Below, one piece after another: positions 1 to 11,800 of a stretch of DNA of 64,000 nucleotides. The translations under genes and the position numbers were made by a program. Position 1 is the first letter of the stretch. Each line of letters opens with the position of its first letter. The DNA is from Dermatemys mawii. Taxonomy: Eukaryota; Chordata; Testudines; Dermatemydidae. Below the pieces are notes generated by a model, which was not told the DNA's origin, searched no databases, and was given only the letters and a program-made list of their open reading frames with translations. The stretch spans positions 16,514,260 through 16,578,259 of the forward strand of contig ML677364.1 of the NCBI GenBank assembly GCA_007922305.1, read 5' to 3'.

Positions 1-597
1 AATATGAAAATACAATTTCCATATGAAACAGCTGTCAAGCCGATTAAAGTGTTTTGCACATGTTTTTAAATTGCCTGTCATTACCTTCCTTGGACAATAC
101 ACAGGGTCTTCTGCTGTTACAGATCATGTGGGTAACATTCTGGCCAGGACTGAGGTTAGTGGGTAAGAGAAATCCTCCTGGAAAAAAATTTCCTCTTGCA
201 TTTCTTGCCTTTCTCCGGTTTTGTGAAAAGATTTTGTAACAAGAAAACAAAAATAGTATTATGATCTCATGCATGTTTTAGAATCGACTTTAGCCTAAAA
301 GTTCTATGAGCCTGTTTACACCCTAAGAGGCAAATTTCAGCACTCTCCATCTAAACGCCTTTATCTTAAATAGTGATTTGCACCATGACATTTGGCTATT
401 TTCATCTTTGAGTTTCTTAGATACAGGACTAAGACAAAAGTAGCACTAGCAAAGATCTCTTTGGTCTTGTGTCACCACAGTAGATTGAATGATAAAGCCA
501 TTAGCTGGCAACAGATTGTATTGCTGATGTTTTCTCAGCCACTGCTATTTGGGTAACAATGTTTAATATTTTAGCACTAAGGTTTTTGACAAAAATT
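1..597. other. Unique AT-rich sequence, no gene seen
   Basis: I see no splice-flanked exon, repeat family or RNA gene here. Short open frames on both strands show no recognisable domain and overlap one another, as expected by chance. Confidence 0.5.
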
Positions 598-682
598 TGG
601 GCCAGATCCTCAGCTGATATAAACTGGCATAGCGTCATTAATAGAGTGACCACCTATTTACACCAGCTGAGGGCTTGTCCCT
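598..682. repeat. Short foldback (inverted) repeat
   Basis: Two arms pair imperfectly: the left arm around 598-627 contains CAGATCCTCAGCTG and the right arm around 652-682 contains CAGCTGAGGGCTTG, with TTTACACC opposite the left AT-rich part. It matches the texture of old amniote foldback repeats that read outward as 'GGGCCAGATCCT'. Similar foldbacks recur elsewhere in the window. Exact ends are uncertain. Confidence 0.5.
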
Positions 683-3040
683 CTTTTATTTGAAGATCAT
701 CATAATACATCCATTACTATTATTATCAAGGCTGCTTCACTTTACTCAGCCCTATTTATTGCACTAAAGAGATATACCAAAATCATACTGTTACTGCATG
801 AAATAAGTCATCCTCTTTGAGCATTTGGTAGATCTTTTGTCTTCATATGGGAACCACCCTGAATTAGTTGCTTTCTTAACTGTGAGTGAATTTAAGAGTA
901 GCAGGAACTCTACAGGCTTCCAGTGTGAGACGATGGCATAGAGAGTTTCTTCACTTCTGTGCCACAGCAAGGTAGGTCTGCAAGCAAGCATGCAAGAAAA
1001 GCTCTAGACTGAGCAACCAGCTACTGCCTTGACTGGTGCACCACAGCCTTTTCAAGGTTTAGTCTTCCTGCTGCAGACCCAGAGCACTCAGGTCACCTGC
1101 CTTTCGACAGGAGCAGTAAGATTGCTCCACAACGTGTTCCACCCGAATGGTCCTGCACTAGCTGGCTGGTTCTTGGACACCATGTGAATGATTAAAGGAT
1201 TAGACAGAATGCCTTATAGTAATAGACTCAAGACACTTAATCTGTTTTAACAAAGAGAAGGTAACTTGATTTTAAGTACCTATATGGGCTACTTTGGTTT
1301 GATAATGGGTTCTTGAATCTAGCAGAGAACATATAACACAATCCGACGGCTGGAACTTGAAGCCAGACAAGTTCATACTGGAAATAAGAGTGAGGGTAAT
1401 TAACCCTTGAAACAATTTATCAAGGGTCATGGTGGATTCTCCATCACTGGCAATTTTAAAATCAAAATTAGATGTTTTTTTTAAAAAGATACACTGTAGG
1501 AATTTGGGGATGACTTCTCTGGACTGTGTTACAGGAGCTAACACTAGATGATTACAACCATCCCTTCTGGCCTTGGAATCTATTAATCTTTTCATGCTAA
1601 GATGAGATTTGATTAATTATTTCTTTGCCATGCTGCCAAGCTTCACATAAATTGATTTTAAGCTGGTTAACTGATTTCTTTGCTGTCTAAACTATAATTG
1701 CTAATGGTAGCTTTATCTAAAAATTATTGCTGCTTGCACTTTCATCATCATAAGAATGCTTTTTTAAGGCCATGTTAATCACAATAATTGAAATTTTCAA
1801 AGCCAGGTAGCAGATTTAGCTGCACAACTCATATTATTTTCAAGGAGAATCGTGTGGTATCTTCCCTTCACCAGTTCTGAAAATCTCATCCAGCACGTTT
1901 TAATGTTGTTCAATAATAAGTTGCATTTTGATGAACTTGGAGTTTGTGTCAATGTTTTTTTACTGCAGGGGTACCAGAATTTCTTAGCATGTTCTCATTT
2001 CCAATGAGCATGCTGCAATTTGTAGAAGCTATCAGCCTATTTATGTTTGGAAGTTTTTTTAGAAGAACCTGACTGAAATTGATTTAAAGTAATTTTTTAG
2101 TACAAGATGTGAAAAACAGCCTTTGAGTGGTTTCAGACAATTTTGTTTTTATACCCTGCACCTAAAAAAAGGACAACTTTTGCAGCTGCTGACACAGTTT
2201 TCCAATAAAATCTCAATTATCCTAAGATGTTAATTTGATGTCACAAGATAATCTCATGAAAAAGCAATGAACTGAAAGTTTAAATTCAAATGGCACCTAT
2301 AAAAGTTTACAGTCAAAGACCGGTTTGACAGACATTAAACATGTGTCCTGTGGTGCTGGACATTAAAGGATTTAGGCTACCACATAAAAGAGAAGTGTTG
2401 GAGCAATGCTAGGCCAAGCTCTCCAGTGTATGATACACTCTCTCTTTGGTCTGAAAGCTGTGGGAAATGCATTTCCCATTGTGTCATACATATTTCTGAA
2501 AGGTCAAAGGAAGAATTTATGGAAAAAGCCCAGTCATTAAGGTATATTACAAATAGAGAAATAGTGATCAGGAAAACTATTACCCATGGCGGACTGCTGA
2601 ACTTTATTTTCACCTTTTATTTCAAGGCACTGAGCCTCTGATAATGCAGCAGCACTTTCCGATTTGGATCACTTGACACACAGCAGCAAACTTAACAAAT
2701 CCTAAGATCCCAATCAATAGTCTTATGACATCACCAGTCCTATAAAATAGTGGATCAGCAAAGAAACTTTCCTTCTTCCTTATTGTTTGTATTGTATGAT
2801 GATACATTTCCTACTTAAGAAGGCCATTGTCAAGCGAAACTCCTGGACAATGGGCAGATATTTGTTTGCGTTGCTTATGAAACATCAAGTCGAATAGATT
2901 CTTGTTCAGTGCTATCCCCTTTTGTCAAGGCTGAATTCTGAAGTCAGCTATATATTTCACTCTGCCCTCCTTTCTCCATTTTTTCCAACATTATCTTAAT
3001 TGGTAGAAGGTATCAATTGACTGATGTGTTAGATAATGGC
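683..3040. other. Unique AT-rich sequence, no gene seen
   Basis: Roughly 2.4 kb of AT-rich DNA. Open frames here are short, on both strands, and match no family I recognise. No tandem repeat or clear mobile element was identified. Confidence 0.45.
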
Positions 3041-3790
3041 AACAGGGCCCCCCTACAGATTTGCTGCTTGGCTTGTACTGAGCATGCTCACCTGTCCTAA
3101 GCATGCTCAGTAACCTCTGCTGAAATCACTGCCTTCACTCTGTCCCTCTCCCCACTATTAGCAGATATAGGTCATCTCTGAATGACAGAACAAGTTTTCT
3201 ACCCCATGTTGATAACCTAGCATCCCTACCATCTCCTAGTCTCTTTTTATGAATCCAGGAAGTCCCGGGGTGTACACAGGAGTAATCTGAGGGGATCAAG
3301 GGAAATGAATCCTTCTCCAAGCAACAAAGTAACAACGAGGCTGCTCCATGGCTGCTGTTTAACAGTTTGGGAAGTGGCCAGTAGTTGTATGGGAAGAAGG
3401 AGGGCTTTCCGGCTGCTGGCAATTAGGTCTGGTCTAGAGAATGACTTTTGCCTGGAGTGGCCCTGTCTCCTCATTGCTGAGAACTCCCATCTGCTACAGG
3501 TTTGCACTTCTGAAGTGCTTCTCTACTTCCACATCAGCATCCAAGATGCTCCCTACGGCTTGGAATCAGAAGAAGAGGGGTTCGAACTGGGTGGACAGGT
3601 TGGTGGTGAGAACGAATTGCAGTTTTCTGGAAATGCAAGGAGTGGGGCCCACACTCTAGGGATACAGGCAGACTACCTGTCATTTTGATGGCAAGAGCTG
3701 CCTTCAGCATCTACTGAGCATATTCAGTCTGTGTGAGCATGCTCAATCCAACCTAAGTCAAAAGTCCTGGCGGGGTACATGACCCCACGT
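3041..3790. repeat. Unclassified segment bracketed by GAGCATGCTC palindromes
   Basis: The self-complementary decamer GAGCATGCTC occurs at 3080-3089, a close second copy lies at 3100-3110, and the motif returns at 3735-3744 with a decayed partner at 3714-3726. The enclosed ~0.6 kb is less AT-rich than its flanks and has several overlapping open frames on both strands (for example 3305-3688 plus and 3135-3422 minus), none with a recognisable domain. The arrangement suggests an inserted element with paired terminal motifs, but I cannot name a family and see no clear target duplication. Confidence 0.35.
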
Positions 3791-5265
3791 ACCCCCAACC
3801 CCACATTTTGCCTCTGCCAGAAACAGAAATGTTTTTTCGTTATCGTCTTTGATGCTATGCATCAAGCAGTGAAGAAAGGAAGCACCAAGCCTCTGCATAT
3901 ATCAGAAAACTTTAACTTTCCTGCAAGCTCTGCTGTTCTGGAAAAATCACATTTTTACTTCTCTCTCGAGGGAACACAAACAGTATCTGGTCAGCCAGTC
4001 TGTACAGAAATCACAGTGACATCAGGTCAGTGACATGCACGTAGAATATGAATAATGCAAGCTGGATTCAAAAATGTAGAATCTTTTTTTAATCAATGCT
4101 GTTAAAAGTAAATTCAGTGGCTAGCTAAGATGGATATTTTAGCTGTATCAAACATTACAGCAAAATGAATAAAATTCTTGGCTGGAGATTTGAAACATTT
4201 TAGACACCAGAATGAGGAAGAAGATGTGGCAGAGATACAGAAGGTTTAGAAATGGACTTGTGTTTTGAGCCATTATGGCCTGATTGGGGGCTTACTATAG
4301 GTAGCTGACCTCCCTGAGACAGAAGGGATAGAGAGAGGACTCTGAAGGCCAATTAAGAATTGCAATGACAACGCTTGCATTGGTCTTGGAAGAAGTATTG
4401 TCTGCCTTCCCAGTGCAAGATGTGTGGAAGAAATAAGAGGTTATCAATATTTGGGAACTGAGCAAAATAAGAGCAAGTAAGAGTAATCCAAAACATATAG
4501 CTATTAGGAGATAGTCAGGGAATGTAAAGGGACTTCCAGCCATAGAACAGTACCATAGTTGCATCCTGTGAAATATAACAATGCATTTGTCAGAGAATCC
4601 ATTAAAACAGAAACATTTTCCATTCTCATGCTGCAGAGAAAGGAGTTGGTTCTCTCATTCTGACATATCCGTATTTTAGTTTTAAGCAAGAAAAAACTAG
4701 AAGGGAACAGTAAGTGAAGGGGGAACAGGTACCTGATTTAACTTCCCCTTTAATTTAAAGTTTCCCAACTGCGAGAGTTGGATATGTTACACTCCCTACG
4801 GTGCTGCTTTTTGCTTTCACCCCTTTACAAAACAACACAATCAGAGTGTATTTAAAGCCTCTGACTGTTTAGAGTTAGATTTTTTAGTAAAATGGAGATG
4901 TTCAGAATGGAGGTGCAGACACTGAGCTAGAGATGGACAATACCAGCCTTCTCTAGTCTTCAAAGGAGCAATCTGTGAATATAATTAATATTAACATTAA
5001 ATTGTATCATACTAGATCCCCTTATTTTTGTACTTACTTTTCAAGTTTCATTTTAACACTCAGGTCCTAAAGAACTACAGGATACTATGATCCAAAGGGA
5101 TCTCAGGTAGAATTCTATTGACTTAAAATGGAGTTACACCAAGCAAAGAAAAATATGACCCTAGGTCTATTATTGCCTTTAGGTTTCACTAAGCATAACT
5201 AAGGCTCTATGTTTTGTGGGGGTTTTATACAAAAAATGTGATGGAATTTTTCATAATAAGTAATG
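3791..5265. other. Unique sequence, no gene seen
   Basis: AT-rich DNA without a recognisable gene. A weak foldback-like stretch sits near 5080-5165 (ATTCTATTGACTT followed by AATGGAGTTACACC), resembling the small amniote foldbacks elsewhere in this window. Confidence 0.4.
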
Positions 5266-6015
5266 TCAGCCTAGTGAGCAAGACTCCATGTCGTCTGTGG
5301 TCTTGGTTATATATGCCTTTGTCTCCTCTTGGCTGGACTGCATCAATGCAATATACCAGGCCATGAAGTCATCAGCCCTCAGGAAACTCCAGCTAGTATG
5401 GAATGCTGCAGCATGTCTCCTCAGCAACACTGGCCACTGCAAACACATCAAACCTGACCTCCCATCTCTACACTGGCTTCCCATAGAATACTATATCAAG
5501 TTCAAGCTCTTGTTCCCTTTCTTCCAGGTGTTCCATTGCCTGGGCCCAGGATATCTAAGGGCTGGGCTACACTATGGGGTGTGTGTGTTGACCTAACGTA
5601 GCTGAAGTTGCAGTATCTTAGGTCAACTTACCTGGCTGTCCCCACAGCGGCGAATCAACCGCAGCCCTCCTCCTGCCAACTCTGCCTACTCCTCTCACCG
5701 AGGAGAAGTACAGGAGTCGAGTCGGGGATCGATTTATAGCATCTAGATGAGAACGATAAATCGATCCCCCAATACATCGAGCTCTACCCGCCGATCCGGC
5801 AGGTAGTGTAGCCATACCCTTAAAGATCATCTAAATCGCTGGAATGAAGACCATGGTTCACACCTCTGGCACAATGGAACTTTCTATTATAAGAGTAAAG
5901 CTCATCAGTCTGGGAGACAGAATGTTCTTGGGGGCGGGTATGAGACTGTGGATTGAACTCCCCCTGGAACTAAGGGCAACTGAAACTTCACCACCCTTAG
6001 GAAGAAGATGAGGGA
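5266..6015 (+). pseudogene. L2-like LINE reverse transcriptase remnant, split by a MITE
   Basis: The plus-strand frame at about 5288-5556 reads as the C-terminal part of an L2/CR1-clade reverse transcriptase: a decayed 'SRLDYCNA' block (seen as SWLDCINA), then SALRKLQLVWNAAACLL and PSLHWLPIEYYIKFKLL, the usual order of the thumb region in these LINEs. The protein path stops at 5556 where a Harbinger-like MITE is inserted and resumes after 5823 with sequence resembling the 'LWNSLP' tail. This is an old, non-functional LINE fragment; it has no 5' half and no endonuclease. Host origin is unlikely because the block order is diagnostic of LINE RT. The exact clade (L2 versus a sister clade) is inference. 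Confidence 0.75.
5559..5820. mobile_element. Harbinger-like MITE inserted in the L2-like fragment
   Basis: About 262 bp with terminal inverted repeats (GGGCTGGGCTACACTA at the left, and TAGTGTAGCCATACCCT at the right) and TAA on both sides (5556-5558 and 5821-5823), the 3-bp TWA duplication expected of PIF/Harbinger elements. Subterminal sequence contains TAGCTGAAGTTGC and paired ATCGATTTAT/ATAAATCGAT arms. It encodes nothing. Related copies lie near 27825, 34503 and 50017. Placement in the Harbinger superfamily is inferred from the TSD; no transposase is present. Confidence 0.75.
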
Positions 6016-6169
6016 AAATAAAGTTTATTTCCCCGACCTGTTTTCCTTATAATACTGGAATATATATACGCACACATTTATATTCTAGTATTTATATTAA
6101 TGGGGGCCTGGAGGGGTTAGTGAATATATTTATTTATGATCCTAGTGAAAGGTGTATTGATTTGTATAA

Positions 6170-6232
6170 TCTATCTGAGTTTCTGAGTAGATACATCTAT
6201 CTATCTATCTGATTTCTGAGTAGATACATTTC
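6170..6232. repeat. Direct duplication around a short (ATCT)n tract
   Basis: The 17-mer TTTCTGAGTAGATACAT occurs at 6180-6196 and again at 6213-6229, with a short (ATCT)n microsatellite between. It looks like local replication slippage. Confidence 0.7.
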
Positions 6233-6507
6233 TTTCAGAATAAAAAATGAAATTTTAAAAATAGCAATAAAGATCCTGAGCTCTGCTCAGTGAGGAATCC
6301 TAATTTGACTTTCCTTGTACAGTATTCAGTTTGGGAGGAGGGCCTCACATTAACAATTCCAAGATTTTCTTGTAGAGGGAGTGATGCTGGTATTTCTAGT
6401 CTCTCCTTCATAATTCCACATCTCAGGTGTAAGATTTGGTCCTCACGAAACCCGGGAACCACCGTCTAGTACCTCGCAAGCCACTTTTAATTCTAATGTC
6501 ACTGACT

Positions 6508-6602
6508 TAGGGCATGATCCTGCAAACACTTAGTCATAGCAGCAGTCTCTTTAACCTCAGTGGGATCCACACTTGTGAATATGATTTGCAGGTTCGTTGG
6601 CC
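6508..6602. repeat. Short old foldback repeat
   Basis: GATCCTGCAAACACTTA near the left and ATTTGCAGGTTCG near the right form a decayed inverted pair around CTCAGTGGGATCC. It resembles the 'gatcctgcaaacactta' foldbacks common in reptile genomes; see also 30305-30460. Confidence 0.45.
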
Positions 6603-6759
6603 TCTAATATCTTTTAAAGCTTAGGGAAGATTGCAGAGCTGTTCCAGCAGAAGTGCTAATCTTTTTTTTGAAATATATTGCACCATGCTATACTAAATTA
6701 CGCCTTTGGGAATGCAGCACCAGTGCATGCATGCCTAATTCCAATGCATATTTTAATTT

Positions 6760-7690
6760 TGGGTGTGCATGCAGAAAATAATTTCTGTTTGGAAGTTTCT
6801 GCAGGTCCAACTTTTTTCCCACTAAAGGGTGCTGTGGTGAAGTGCCTTCTTCACAGTGCCTGTTGGGTCAGGTCAGAAGACAGGGGATATGAGGATACAG
6901 AGTGGGGGCAGAGAGGCGCATGGGGGCAGAGAGGCCAGGGACACATGGATATGAGGTGAGAAGGCTGGTTGAGGGGTGCAGGGACACATGCAGACAGGTG
7001 GAAGGGAGTGCAAGGCTGCATGGGGAAGAGGGATGGCTGAGCAGGGGCACAGAGACACATGGGAAAGGGGGTGCAGGGACACATGGGGTTAGGGGAGTGT
7101 GTGTCTGGCAGTGAAGGGACACGTGGATGGGGTGCAAGGACACATGGGGGTGGAGGGACACATGGGGACAGAGGCAGATGTGCCTGACTGAATGGGAAAG
7201 GTTGGAGTCAGCCAGGATCTGCCTGGGAGAAGCTCCGTAACAACCCCTCCCTGCCCACCTGCAAAAACCTCTGTTCCATACTTTTCCCAGCCATACCCAA
7301 CAACCCTCCAAGTTCACAACCAGGCTCCTTCCCAGTAATTATTTTCTTCTCCCTCAGCTCCTCCATTACCCTGACTCCCCCAAGCTCTGCTTCTGAGGGG
7401 TGCAAGAAATACGGTTCTGTATTGTAGTTTACATGAATTGTTACTCAGAGTTCTGTATTAATATGCCTAGTAAGGAATCTATTTGTCAAAAAATATTTCC
7501 TGAATCTTTTTTGTTGTCTGTATTGTTACAGACGTACATGTTGAAAGGTATTTTGAAATAAATTGCCAAAATAATTGAAATTGGTGTGATTATATTGTGT
7601 TATTTTGCAAATCAAATATGCAAAATTTTGCAGAATTTTAAAATATTGTGCACAGGGTTTTTAAATTGTTGGTGCAAAATTTTAACAGGA
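6760..7690 (+). repeat. Unclassified interspersed repeat with internal G-rich minisatellite
   Basis: The segment starts with a unique-looking ~100 bp, passes through an irregular G-rich tandem array (about 6880-7175, unit core GGGACACATGGGG), then a C-rich part and an AT-rich tail with TGCAAAATTTTGCAGAATTTTAAAA. From memory this order recurs in turtle genomes as one interspersed repeat, so I annotate it as one unit. Family name, strand and exact ends are uncertain. The proline-, serine- and histidine-rich frames on the minus strand (6851-7317) are just the minisatellite read through and are not genes. Confidence 0.5.
6880..7175. repeat. Degenerate minisatellite, core GGGACACATGGGG
   Basis: At least eight variants of GGGACACATG(G) occur with irregular spacing over ~300 bp, on a purine-rich plus strand. 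The units differ in length and sequence, so the array is old or formed by mixed expansions. Confidence 0.7.
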
Positions 7691-9214
7691 ACAACCGAAT
7701 CCTGCCATTTAAAAAAATAGACAGCAGATCTAACCTAACGGCACAGGGCCTGACTCACCACTATATTGCACCGTGTTGTCACTGACACCCTGGAAGAATA
7801 TGTAAATCACTAGTAAATCAGGATAGTACCATTTTACAGCCACTTTGCACATATGCAAATAACTGTAAAAAGTGCAGTGGAGTGGAGAATCATACCCAAT
7901 ATCTTCTACTAGTCTGATCAAATGATATACCAGGCATCTTGTCTGGGAAAGTTGGACAAAAAAACAAAGAGGAACAAGCTTAGTGTGTTAGATGGAAGAA
8001 GGTCACAGGACCCTCTTTATACAATATATTATCCCTTCTGGACAGTCTTTAGAGCATCACTGATGTTGGTCCCTTGTGCCAGTTACTGTTTGAAGACCTT
8101 CATCTATTCGAAGCTTTTCAGACACTTTTGAAAGAATGTTTACAAAGTCCTGCAAATGCCAACAGCAGTTGATTTAACATGACTCTAACTAAGACAAAAT
8201 GAACTGAAGCAATTTTTTCTGTCCCTGCAGGTACTATGTTGAAATATTTTATCCAAAGTCTTCAGAACTATCCCATTGAAAATATCTTTTAAGAAGCTTC
8301 ACTCTCTTCACACATCAAAAAAGTATGCAGTATACTTGGAGGGAGGGGAAAATCCCTAAAATCAATGTTGTTATTGTGGACCTAATAGGCTCTGCCATAT
8401 TCTAGGCAGTCTAGTTTTGATAACAGCAAATTTCATTAAGATCTGTCTTGAGACAGACTACACAGTTTCAGAACCCTTTAGAAGTCAGAGTTTTTCTTAA
8501 AAAAAAATTCAACCAATATTTTAAAATACAACTGGGGGTCTTTTCCTTGATCATTGTCATACCTCCGGGGATGTGGAGTTATTACTATCTTTGTAGTCTG
8601 GTAATGAGGGGTTACTGTTCATTCTTGGATCTGTTTTCAGTCAGACCCTAATTTGGTGTGTTGTAATGTGAGGTCTGTTGATTGATGCCTGTTTCCCCAC
8701 ATATACCAGACAGATTTTCTCCAGTGTTGTCTTTTATTTAGATAAAGAATCATATCATGTAATGAGGAAAAACACAGAAAACACCACAAAGAAAACTCAG
8801 AGTCAATCAAAAATGTGTAACCATCATAAACTACAGGGCCATTTCTGCTTCAAATGATTGATTATATATGTCAGCATGAGAATACAGTAGGTATGTTTTG
8901 TGAAGTTTACAGTGTGTTGTGTTTTGACTGGAAATGAATGACAAAAACTCTGGAAAGCCTAACTAAAAACTGTCAGATTCTAATGGATTAGGGAAAGCAA
9001 GCTAGAAAGTATTTCCTTGGTCTATAGCGGGTTTTTTTTCTTTTTCTCAGAATGATGCTGCTTTGCTAAGAAAACAAATAACTAAAGCTCTTTCAGTGAT
9101 AAATTGCATGAAGCTCACATAAGTAAGTGTATGAAATGTACAATACAAGAATGCAGCTGGACTCATTCAGTGTAGTTCCCTTCTTTCTTCTCCTTTAAAG
9201 AAACAAAATTAGTA
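7691..9214. other. Unique AT-rich sequence, no gene seen
   Basis: No recognisable coding, RNA or repeat signal. Homopolymer A/T runs are frequent. Open frames are below 70 codons and lack domains. Confidence 0.45.
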
Positions 9215-9500
9215 TTGTCAACCCCAAATGTCCAAAAATCATGGTCCAGGCCCCCCAATTCATGAGACTGTCTTACAAATTGTGAATTTTTTTAAAAAAA
9301 ATACATTTTGATTTTTTTATTTGCCTTCTTGTTTCTTAGCAAGGTGCACTCAAGACATACTTTTAAGCTTTTCTCTGCAATCATGAAGACTAGATATTTA
9401 CTCTTTTTTTTTAATGAAAGCTGAGCTTCTCATATAATCTCTTCAACTATCAAACATCAAATGTCACAAAACTCATGCTAGAGATGGCAACACTGCAATA
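9215..9500. repeat. Probable old interspersed repeat, unclassified
   Basis: A stretch reading CAACCCCAAATGTCC through CATGAGACTG, a poly-A/T segment, and CAAATGTCACAAAACTCATG resembles a repeat that recurs at 48955-49145 on the opposite strand (there as AAAGCCCCAATTCCTGG ... GTCATGTGG). It has no coding capacity. Assignment as one family is inference from shared motif order. Confidence 0.35.
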
Positions 9501-9524
9501 TGCTGGTATTTTTCATTTCTTTTT

Positions 9525-9643
9525 TTTTATTTATTTTTACTTTGGTAGAAACGAGAGATCCCAGTCAAGATCAAGGTCCCATAGTGCTAAGCATTGCACA
9601 AACACATAGTAAAAAGATGGTCCCTTGATCAAAGAGTTTATCA
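9525..9643. repeat. Old interspersed repeat fragment ('GTGCTAAGCATTGCACAAACAC' type)
   Basis: Contains GTCCCATAGTGCTAAGC, TGCACAAACACATAG and GATGGTCCCTTGATCAAAGAG. The same motif order recurs at 24545-24655 and more weakly at 42935-43025, so this is an interspersed family, probably ancient. It ends where the CR1 tail begins. Confidence 0.5.
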
Positions 9644-9935
9644 GAACATAAGAATGGCCCTACTGAGTCAGACCAAAGGTCCATCTAGCCCAATATCCTG
9701 TCTTCTGACAGTGGCCAGTGCCCTAGAGGGAATGAACAGAACAGGTAATCATCAAGTGATCCATCCCCTGTTGCTCATTCCCAGCTTCTGGCAAACAGAG
9801 GCTAGGGACACCATGCCTGCCCATTCTGGCTAATAGCCATTGTTGGACCTATCCTCCATGAATTTATCTAGTTCTTTTTTGAACCCTATTATGGTCTTAG
9901 CCTTCACAACATCCTCTGGCAAGGAGTTCCACAGA

Positions 9936-11800
9936 TTAACTTGCGTTGTGTGAAGAAACACTACATTTATTTGTTTTAAACCTGCTACCTATTAATTTCA
10001 TTTGATGACCCCTAGTTCTTATATTATGAGAAGTAGTAAACAATACTTCTGTATTAACTTTCTCTATATCAATCATGATTTTATAGACCTTAATCATATC
10101 TCCCCTTAGCCATCTCTTTTCCAAGCTGAAAAGTCCCAATCTTATTAATCTCTCCTCATACTAAAGCCATTCCACACCCCTAATTATTTTTGTTGCCCTT
10201 TTCTGAACCTTTTCCAATTCTAACATATCTTTTTTTAGATGGAGCGACCACATCAGCACACAGTATTCAAGAGTGGGTGTACCAGGGATTTATATAGAAG
10301 CAACATGACATTTTCTGTCCTATTATCTATCCCAGGAGTCGGAAACCTTCAGAAGTGGTGTGCTGAGTCTTCATTTATTCACTTTAATTTAAGGTTTCAC
10401 ATGCCAGTGATACATTTAAACATTTTTAGAAGGTCTCTTTCTATAAGTCTATAATATAGAACTAAACTATTGTTGTATGTAAGGTAAATAAGCTTTTTAA
10501 CATGTTTAAGAAGCTTCATTTAAAATTAAATTAAAATGCAGAGCCCCCAGACCAGTGGCCAGGACCCAGGCAGTGTGAGTCACTGAAAATCAACTGGTGT
10601 GCCACCTTTGGCACATGTGCCATAGGTTGCCTACGCCTGATCTATCCCTTTCTTAATTATTCCCAGCAATATTCACTTTTTTGACTGCTGCTGCACATTG
10701 AGTGGATGTTTTCATAGAACTATCCACAATGACTCCAAGATCTCTTTCTTGAGTGGTAACGGCTAATCTAGAACCCATCATTTTATGTGTATAGTTGGGA
10801 TTATGCTTTCCAGTGTGCGTTACTTTACATTTATCAACATTAAATTTCATCTGCCATTTTGTTGCCCAGTCACCCAGTTTTGTGAGATCCTTTTGTAGCT
10901 CTTCTAAGTCTGCCTGGGTCCTAACTGTCTTCAGTAATTTTGTATCATCTGCAAATTTTGCTACCTCACTGTTTACCCCTTTTTCAAGATCATTTATGAC
11001 TATGTTGAATAGGACTGGTCCCAGAACAGACCCCTTATACCTACCCTTTGTTTCCTATCTTTTAGCAGTTACCAATCCATGTGAGCACCTTCCCTCTTAT
11101 CCCATAGCAGCTTACTTTGCCTAAGAGCCCTTGGTGAGGGACCTTGTCAAAGGCTTTCTGAAAATCTAATTGCACTATAACCACTGGATCCCCTTGGTCC
11201 ACATTTGTTGACACCCTCAAGGAATTCTAGTAGTTTGGTGAGACATGATTTCCCTTTACTAAAACCATGTTGACTCTTCCTCAACAAATTATGTTCATCT
11301 ACATGTCTGACAATATTGTTCTTTATTATAGTTTCAACCAGTTATGCCTGGTACTGAAGTCAGGCTTACAGGCCTGTAATTGCCGGGATCACCTCTGGAA
11401 CCCTTTTTAAAAATTGGCCTCACATTAGCTATCTTCCAGTCCTCTGGTACAGAAGCTAATTTAAATGATAGGTTACAGACTACAATTAGTAGTTCTGCAA
11501 TTTCACATTTGAGTTCCTTCAGAACTCTTGCGTGAATGCCATCTGGTCCTGGTGACTTATTGCTGTTTAATTTATCAATTTGTTCATAACCTCCCCTAAT
11601 GATACCTCAAACTGGGACAGTTCCTCAGATCTGTCACCTAAAAAGAATGGCTCAGGTTTGGGAATCTTCCTCACATCCTCAGCCATGAAGATCGATGCAA
11701 ATAATTCATTCAGTTTCTCCACAATGGCCTTATCGTCCTTGAGTGTTCCTTTAGCACCTTGATCATCCAGTGACCCCACTGGTTGTTTAGCAGGCTTCAT
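9936..11800 (-). pseudogene. CR1 ORF2 reverse transcriptase remnant
   Basis: Minus-strand segments, in order: 11567-11800 (linker before RT, with DDKAIVEKLNELFASIF), about 11400-11560 (the 'NWRIANVPPIFKKG' region is visible in nucleotide form), 10653-10850 (KFNVDKCKVTHTGK, then QERDLGVIVDSS and QCAAAVKK) and 9936-10139 (LFSLEKRWLRGDMIKVYKIM). These are the palm/thumb and C-terminal blocks of CR1 ORF2p, which copies element RNA by target-primed reverse transcription. The endonuclease domain is absent because of 5' truncation. Several frame changes plus the hAT insertion show it cannot make protein. Confidence 0.85.
10333..10639. mobile_element. hAT-type MITE inside CR1, perfect 8-bp TSD
   Basis: Terminal inverted repeats CAGGAGTCGGAAACCT and (right end, plus strand) AGGTTGCCTACGCCTG, with the 8-bp direct repeat ATCTATCC at 10325-10332 and 10640-10647. 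An 8-bp duplication and CAG-starting ends are standard for hAT transposons. The body is AT-rich and has no transposase. Removing it rejoins CR1 sequence that matches the uninterrupted copy near 46710-46740, which independently proves the insertion. Confidence 0.9.

Noticed and set aside
6851..7317. His/Pro/Ser-rich frames resembling a repetitive secreted protein
   Set aside because: They are the minisatellite read in three frames; all frames are open simply because of the repeat composition.
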